From Lentzea sp. NBRC 105346 (GTDB lineage: Bacteria > Actinomycetota > Actinomycetes > Mycobacteriales > Pseudonocardiaceae): 64,000 nucleotides of DNA. The position numbers and the translations under genes are program-made. Under the pieces are notes generated by a model. It was given only the letters and a program-made list of their open reading frames with translations, was not told the DNA's origin and made no database searches. Position 1 is the stretch's first letter, and each line of letters begins with the position of its first letter. The stretch is taken from NCBI RefSeq assembly GCF_030269605.1, contig NZ_BSTQ01000004.1, forward strand, positions 248,001-312,000. The letters run 5' to 3'. Shown here piece after piece: positions 59,419 to 64,000 of this stretch.

Positions 59419-59618
59419 CAAATACACGCCTGGGACGGTAGGTGAGGTCCACTCAGGACACCCGCCATGTCGGTCATTCGTACTACAAGCCGTCGTTCGC
59501 ATCGGGTGATCACCGAAAACATGTGGCCGATCACCCGCTGTCCCGCCTGGTCGCGTCTCCCGCACAGTGGTCGTCGTCGGCGGCGCGAAGCCGCCCCCAC
59601 ACCAACAGGGAGAACGAA

Positions 59619-59822
59619 ATGCTCGCACTCTACGTTTACGTGCAGACCTGGATCAGCGACCGCCTGGATCGCGATCGCGGCGCCACGGCGGTCGAGTACG
59701 GCCTCATGGTCGCGCTGATCGCTGTCGCCGTGATCGGCATCGTGGCGGTGCTCGGCAAGCAGCTGGGCGCCATGTTCACCGAGGTGAACGACAAGCTGCC
59801 CACCGTCTCCGCCACCCCGTGA
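59619..59822 (+). CDS. flp: Flp/Fap pilin
   Basis: 67 residues, with AGGGAGAAC before the ATG. It has a class III prepilin site: G21 followed by ATAVEYGLM with Glu at +5 and Tyr at +6, then one hydrophobic helix (VALIAVAVIGIVAVLG) and a short C-terminus. It is the main subunit of the Tad pilus. First gene of the pilus operon, followed after 7 bp by the TadE-like gene. Confidence 0.93.
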   Translation: MLALYVYVQTWISDRLDRDRGATAVEYGLMVALIAVAVIGIVAVLGKQLGAMFTEVNDKLPTVSATP

Positions 59823-59829
59823 GGGTGTC

Positions 59830-60240
59830 GTGGGTCCGCGGTCAGGGGCCGATCGTCTCGTATCGGCCCCTGCGGACCGGGGAGCCGCGGTGGTCGAGTT
59901 CGCGCTCGTGCTGCCGCTGTTGCTGCTACTCGTGTGCGGGATCGTCGACCTCGGCCGGGCGCTGCACGCACAGGTCGTGCTGACCCAGGCGGCGCGTGAG
60001 GGCGCCAGGCTGGTGGCCCTCGGTCAGACGGACGCGGTCCCCAGGACGCTGTCGGCCGCGGCGCCGGTGTCGCCCGTGCAGATCGCTGTGACGGCCTGTC
60101 CGGCGAACCTCTCGACGGCCGACGCCATCGTCACCGTCCAGCACCAGTTCAAGTTCGTCACACCCGTCGGTGCGTTCGCCGGATCGCTCGGCGCTCCGAT
60201 CACGCTCACCGGAAGGGGAGTCATGCGATGCCTCGGCTGA
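59830..60240 (+). CDS. TadE-like pseudopilin
   Basis: 136 residues from a GTG. The TadE motif DRGAAVVEFALVLPLLLLLV (about 17-36) and the following DLGRALHAQVVLTQAAREGAR are diagnostic. A short extracellular beta region contains one Cys near the middle and one near the end. It is probably a minor pilin processed by the prepilin peptidase. It overlaps the next gene by 13 bp. Confidence 0.9.
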   Translation: MGPRSGADRLVSAPADRGAAVVEFALVLPLLLLLVCGIVDLGRALHAQVVLTQAAREGARLVALGQTDAVPRTLSAAAPVSPVQIAVTACPANLSTADAIVTVQHQFKFVTPVGAFAGSLGAPITLTGRGVMRCLG

Positions 60241-61313
60241 TGGCGCGGTTGCGGCATGACGCCGACCGCGGCGCGATCACCGCTCTGGTCGCCATCCTGT
60301 TCGGCGGCGGGGTGCTGCTCGGCACGGGCGCCCTCGTCGTCGACGTCGGGCGGCTCTACTCGGAGCGGGCCCAGCTGCAGAACGCCGCCGACGCCGCCGC
60401 GCTGGCGGTGGCACAGGCGTGTGCGAAGGGCGCCACCGGCTGCGGGACGAGCACCGCTGTCACGTACGCGAACAACAACTCGAACGACAATGCGTCCTCA
60501 GTGGACGTCGTGTGCGGCAGCGACACCCGCCACCTGCTCCTCACCTGCCCCGCGGGCGGCGCGCCGGGATGCACGACCGCGCGCCCGTCCAGCGGGAACT
60601 TCGTCGAGGTGCGCACGAGCACCCGGCAGCCGAACGGAAAAACGCTGCTGCCGCCCTCCTTCGCGCAGGCGATCGTCGGCGCGGCCCGCTCGGGACTCCG
60701 CGTGGCCGCCTGCTCCCGCGTGGGGTGGGGCGGTCCGGCCGCGGCGTACGGGTTCGGCATGACGCTCTCGATGTGCGAGTGGCAGAGCGCGACCGCCGGC
60801 GGTACGTCGTTCGCGCCGAGTTCGTCCGTGCCCGCGTCGTATGAGCGTGTACTGAAGCTGCACACCACCTCGGGCACGACGTGCCCGCTCGGTCCGTCCG
60901 GCTGGATCCTGCCGGGCGGGTTCGGCTGGCTCGCCGCCGCCAACGGCAAATGCGAGACCAAGGTGGACGCGAACGGCGACTACCTCGGCGACACCGGCGT
61001 GAGCGGATCGACGGCGTGCAAGGACGAGCTGACCAAGGCCAGGAACGACAAACGGGTCCTGCTGGTGCCGGTGTACGACGGCGCGGGCGGTGCCGGCCAC
61101 GAGGGCCGGTTTCACCTGAAGGGCTTCGCCTCCTTCGTCGTGACCGGCTACTACCTGCCCGGCCTGAAGGTGGAGTCCTGGTTGACGACCAAGAACCTGT
61201 GCAAGGGCGACGACAAGTGCGTCTACGGCTACTTCACGGCCGCCTTGTTGCCCGCCGACGCCGTCCTCGGCGGTCCGGAGATGGGTGCCACGGCCGTGCG
61301 GGTCGTCGGGTGA
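60228..61313 (+). CDS. TadG-like Flp pilus-assembly protein
   Basis: 361 residues, ATG at 60228 inside the TadE-like gene. The N-terminal DRGAITALVAILFGGGVLLG and VDVGRLYSERAQLQNAADAAALA form the TadG/RsaA-type signature of the Flp pilus assembly TadE/G-like family. A Cys-rich extracellular region follows (about ten Cys). There is no von Willebrand domain MIDAS, so it is a short TadG variant. Probably a membrane-associated pilus component. Confidence 0.85.
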   Translation: MPRLMARLRHDADRGAITALVAILFGGGVLLGTGALVVDVGRLYSERAQLQNAADAAALAVAQACAKGATGCGTSTAVTYANNNSNDNASSVDVVCGSDTRHLLLTCPAGGAPGCTTARPSSGNFVEVRTSTRQPNGKTLLPPSFAQAIVGAARSGLRVAACSRVGWGGPAAAYGFGMTLSMCEWQSATAGGTSFAPSSSVPASYERVLKLHTTSGTTCPLGPSGWILPGGFGWLAAANGKCETKVDANGDYLGDTGVSGSTACKDELTKARNDKRVLLVPVYDGAGGAGHEGRFHLKGFASFVVTGYYLPGLKVESWLTTKNLCKGDDKCVYGYFTAALLPADAVLGGPEMGATAVRVVG

Positions 61314-61329
61314 CCGAGGGAGGGGAGTC

Positions 61330-62091
61330 ATGAAACGCCGCATGCTGACCATCGGTCTCACGCTGCTCCTCGCGGCGGTGGGCACGGTTTCGGTGCTGCT
61401 CTACGTCCGCAACGCGGACGCGCGGGCACTGGAGGGCAAACGCGCCGTGTCCGTCGTGGTCGCCGACCAGCGGGTGCCCGCCGGGACGACCGCGAGCGGC
61501 GCACAGCAGACCGGCCTGCTGCGGCTGGACAAGATGCCCGCCGAGAGCGTGCCCCAGAACGCACTGACCCAGATCGACGCCGAGCTGGCGAAGCTGGTGG
61601 CGACCGCCGACATCCAGCCCGGCCAACTGGTCCTGAAGTCCATGTTCGGCGAACCGAAGTCCGCCGGGGCCGGCCTGCCGATCCCGGACGGCCAGGTCGC
61701 GGTCACCGTCGAGCTCGGCGTTCCGCAGCGGGTGGCCGGCTTCGTCAAGGCCGGGTCGAAGATCGCGGTGTTCGACACCTACACCGCGGTCGACGACAAG
61801 TCCCGTACCCCGTCCGGTGCCGGTCAGGCCGCGGCCCTGCAGGTCACCCGGCTGCTGCTGCCGAAGCTCGAGGTCCTGGCGATCGGCGAGCCGACGGCCT
61901 CCGGTGAGAAGTCGTCAGGCGGTGGAGGGGGCAGCGCCCTGGTCACCGTCGCCGCGACCCAGGCCGAGGCCGAACGCCTCATCCAGCGCTCGCAGTTCGG
62001 CACGCTGCACCTGGTGCTGCTCACCGACAACTCGCAGGTCACGAGCGGCCTCGGCACCGACAGCAAGACCGTCTTCGACCCCGTGAAATAG
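61330..62091 (+). CDS. CpaB/RcpC-like pilus assembly protein
   Basis: 253 residues from the ATG at 61330 after GGGGAG. The upstream open frame lies in the TadG-like gene and is rejected. One N-terminal transmembrane helix precedes a SAF-type domain (SVVVADQRVPAGTTAS) and a CpaB C-terminal part (VAVTVELGVPQRVAGFVKAG, then SALVTVAATQAEAERLI). In Gram-negatives CpaB supports the secretin; Gram-positives lack a secretin, so it is probably a wall-spanning scaffold here. A Gly/Ser linker is inserted near residue 200. Confidence 0.87.
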   Translation: MKRRMLTIGLTLLLAAVGTVSVLLYVRNADARALEGKRAVSVVVADQRVPAGTTASGAQQTGLLRLDKMPAESVPQNALTQIDAELAKLVATADIQPGQLVLKSMFGEPKSAGAGLPIPDGQVAVTVELGVPQRVAGFVKAGSKIAVFDTYTAVDDKSRTPSGAGQAAALQVTRLLLPKLEVLAIGEPTASGEKSSGGGGGSALVTVAATQAEAERLIQRSQFGTLHLVLLTDNSQVTSGLGTDSKTVFDPVK

Positions 62092-62104
62092 AAGTGGAAA
62101 GACC

Positions 62105-63280
62105 ATGCCCATCCTGTGCACCAAACTGATTCAGGCGATCCCGCCGGTGTCGCGGGCGATCGGCGGCGAAGTGTCCCTTGTGGACGAACTGACCTCCGTC
62201 GAGCACCTGCTCGCCTCGGATCCGCTCGAGACGCTCGTCGTCGTCGGCCCGGACGTCGACCTCGACGAGGCGCTGGCCTTCACCGCGGCCCAGCGGCTCG
62301 CCCGCCCCGCCCTCGGCGTCGTCCTGCTGCGCGACGCCTTCGAGGTCAAGGTGCTCGCCCTCGCCATCCGTGCGGGCGTCCGTGAGGTCGTCCCGGTGAG
62401 CGATCTGGATCTGATCGCCGAGGCCTGCACGCGGTCGCTGGAGCTGTCCAAGGCGACGCCGGCCGGCCTGAACCTCCCGATCCAGCAGGGGGTGGAGGGA
62501 AAGGTCGCCGTGGTCTTCGCGACCAAGGGCGGTTGCGGGAAGACCACGACCGCCACGAACCTCGCCGTCGCGTTGCACGCGGGCGGCGCCAGCCGGGTCT
62601 GCCTGGTCGACCTCGATCTCGCGTTCGGCGACGTGGCCATCTCGTTGCAGCTGACGCCGGCCCGCACGCTGGTCGACGCGCTGGCGATGGACGGCGGCCT
62701 CGACGAGACCGGCGTGTCCGGGTTGCTGACCCGCTACCGGCCGGGCCTCGACTGCGTGCTCGCGCCCGTGGAACCCGGTGACTCCGAGCAGATCCCGGCG
62801 TCGCTCATCACGGACCTGATCCTGGTGCTGCGCCGCATGTTCGACTACGTCGTCGTCGACACGCCACCGCAGTTCAACGAGCACGTGCTGGCGGTGCTGG
62901 ACGAGGCGGACCACCACGTGCTGCTCACCACGCCGGACGTGCCGACGCTGAAGAACCTGCGGCTGACCCTGGACATGCTCGACATGCTGTCCTACCCGCG
63001 GGACCGGCGCAGCATCGTGCTGAACCGCGAGGACCCGCGGGTCGGGCTCACCGTGGCGGACGTGGAGAGCGTCGCGCGGACCAACGTCACCGCGCGGATC
63101 CCGGCCAGCCTGGCCGTCCCGGCGTCCATCAACCGCGGCGTGCCGATCACCATCGAGTCGCCCGACCACGCCGTCAGCGTGGCGATCAAGGAGATCGCCA
63201 CCCGGACGATCGTGGGCGCCAAGCACGAGCCGCCCGCGAGCAAGCGCGGGTTCCTCGGGTTGCGCAGGAGGTCCGGATGA
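62105..63280 (+). CDS. CpaE/TadZ-like pilus-localisation ATPase
   Basis: 391 residues. The N-terminal ~130 residues form a receiver-like domain without a clear phospho-Asp. Then comes a MinD/ParA-type ATPase with deviant Walker A (FATKGGCGKTTTATNLA), VDLDLAFGD and VVVDTPPQ. CpaE/TadZ marks the pilus assembly site. The C-terminus ends in basic residues (RGFLGLRRRSG), which could bind membrane. The stop overlaps the next ATG (ATGA). Confidence 0.9.
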   Translation: MPILCTKLIQAIPPVSRAIGGEVSLVDELTSVEHLLASDPLETLVVVGPDVDLDEALAFTAAQRLARPALGVVLLRDAFEVKVLALAIRAGVREVVPVSDLDLIAEACTRSLELSKATPAGLNLPIQQGVEGKVAVVFATKGGCGKTTTATNLAVALHAGGASRVCLVDLDLAFGDVAISLQLTPARTLVDALAMDGGLDETGVSGLLTRYRPGLDCVLAPVEPGDSEQIPASLITDLILVLRRMFDYVVVDTPPQFNEHVLAVLDEADHHVLLTTPDVPTLKNLRLTLDMLDMLSYPRDRRSIVLNREDPRVGLTVADVESVARTNVTARIPASLAVPASINRGVPITIESPDHAVSVAIKEIATRTIVGAKHEPPASKRGFLGLRRRSG

Positions 63281-64000
63281 CCAGGCTGAGCGACCGGTTG
63301 GTGCAGCGCACCGCCACCGTGCCGACCGTGGAGGACGCCGCCCCGCAGGCCGCCCCGGTGGCCGAACCGCGGCGGCACAACGACCACTTCGGCGCGGTCA
63401 AACGCCGCGTGCACGGGGCGTTGCTCGACACGCTGGGCCCCAAGCTGCACGACGAACGCCTGGACGAACACGAGCTCGAACAGCGCGTCCGCACCACCCT
63501 GCAGACGGTGCTGGAGCACGACGAGACCCCCATGACGCTCGCCGACCGCGGCAGGCTGGCGGTCGAGGTCGCCGACGAGATCCTGGGCCACGGCCCGCTG
63601 GAACCGTTGCTGCGCGACCCCGACATCAGCGAGATCATGGTCAACGGACCGGACCAGATCTACGTGGAGCGCAAGGGAAAGCTCCAGGTGGTGGACGCCA
63701 CCTTCAGCGACGAGGTGCACCTGCGCCGCATCATCGACAAGATCGTGTCGCGGGTGGGCCGGCGGGTGGACGAGGCCAGCCCCATGGTGGACGCGCGCCT
63801 GCCGGACGGCAGCCGCGTCAACGCCGTGGTCCCGCCGATCGCGCTCGACGGCTCGTCGCTCACGATCCGGAAGTTCTCGACGGACCCGTTGCAGGTCGAG
63901 GACCTCATCCGGTTCGGCACGATCAGCCCGGCGGTGGCCGAACTGCTGTCGGCGTGCGTGCGCGGCCGGCTCAACATCCTGGTCAGCGGCGGCACCGGCT
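63277..64000 (+). CDS. TadA/CpaF-family secretion ATPase (3' end outside window)
   Basis: The first 241 residues of a type II/IV secretion ATPase. The N-terminal domain includes HGPLEPLLRDPDISEIMVNG and YVERKGKLQVVDATF. The Arg-rich LRRIIDKIVSRVGRRVDEAS and DGSRVNAVVPPIALDGSSL are typical of CpaF. The sequence ends within Walker A (LVSGGTG). It powers Flp pilus assembly. TadB/TadC membrane genes would be expected next, beyond the window. Confidence 0.92.
   Translation, partial: MTRLSDRLVQRTATVPTVEDAAPQAAPVAEPRRHNDHFGAVKRRVHGALLDTLGPKLHDERLDEHELEQRVRTTLQTVLEHDETPMTLADRGRLAVEVADEILGHGPLEPLLRDPDISEIMVNGPDQIYVERKGKLQVVDATFSDEVHLRRIIDKIVSRVGRRVDEASPMVDARLPDGSRVNAVVPPIALDGSSLTIRKFSTDPLQVEDLIRFGTISPAVAELLSACVRGRLNILVSGGTG

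Noticed and set aside
1-64000. tRNA, rRNA, CRISPR arrays, IS elements, integrase or phage genes
   Set aside because: Looked for characteristic repeats, transposase/integrase motifs and cloverleaf-type sequences by eye; none was convincing.

Overview
The window is very GC-rich and gene-dense, with many GTG/TTG starts, GGAGG-type ribosome sites and ATGA/GTGA stop-start overlaps. Lsr2, IdeR/DmdR-type iron boxes, a DasR-like operator and LAXTG-type surface anchoring all point to an actinomycete, most likely in the Pseudonocardiales (a Lentzea/Saccharothrix/Amycolatopsis-like organism). The genus is inference from style. I saw no rRNA, tRNA, CRISPR array, insertion sequence or phage gene.

Layout. 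(1) 1-10572: iron acquisition. A minus-strand siderophore uptake operon (two permeases, ATPase, lipoprotein cut by the window edge) diverges from a plus-strand operon ATP-grasp / IucA-IucC / MFS / IucA-IucC / PLP decarboxylase. That order matches the pvsABCDE (vibrioferrin) and xss operons of Gram-negatives. Two 19-bp iron boxes lie between the operons. (2) 10578-16104: a small secreted protein, an XRE-type regulator, and an overlapping three-gene run (SDR, DUF1360 membrane protein, basic Rho-N-like protein) followed by a TPP enzyme. (3) 16209-27126: secreted hydrolases (GH18 chitinase with a DasR-like operator, GH5-like protein, M1 aminopeptidase, S8 protease), a repeat-rich secreted protein, a TPR regulator and a degenerate IspH-like protein. 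(4) 27386-35784: a LuxR / small protein / ECF sigma cassette, a PAS protein and a tightly coupled glycan operon (CapD-like, epimerase, fused double glycosyltransferase, glycosyltransferase). (5) 36493-48254: a 1875-residue DUF11 adhesin with a LAVTG anchor, a truncated receiver paralogue, then a second, expanded LuxR / small protein / ECF cassette that also holds a QueD-like protein. An acidic low-complexity secreted protein and Lsr2 follow. (6) 48610-57458: a DUF574 methyltransferase, a 2128-residue DUF2341/LamG surface protein, a TasA/CalY-like protein and a SipW-type signal peptidase. (7) 57630-64000: an OmpR-type response regulator, prepilin peptidase, and a Tad/Flp pilus operon running off the window end.

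How it fits together (inference). The left end makes, exports and re-imports a citrate/alpha-ketoglutarate-type carboxylate siderophore under iron control. The middle is a cell-surface island: two paralogous sets of non-canonical regulators bracket glycan synthesis and very large repeat proteins. The right end adds a TasA/SipW-type fibre module and a Tad pilus. The paired LuxR-small protein-ECF cassettes and the giant DUF2341/LamG-TasA-SipW block are the best candidates for undescribed biology.
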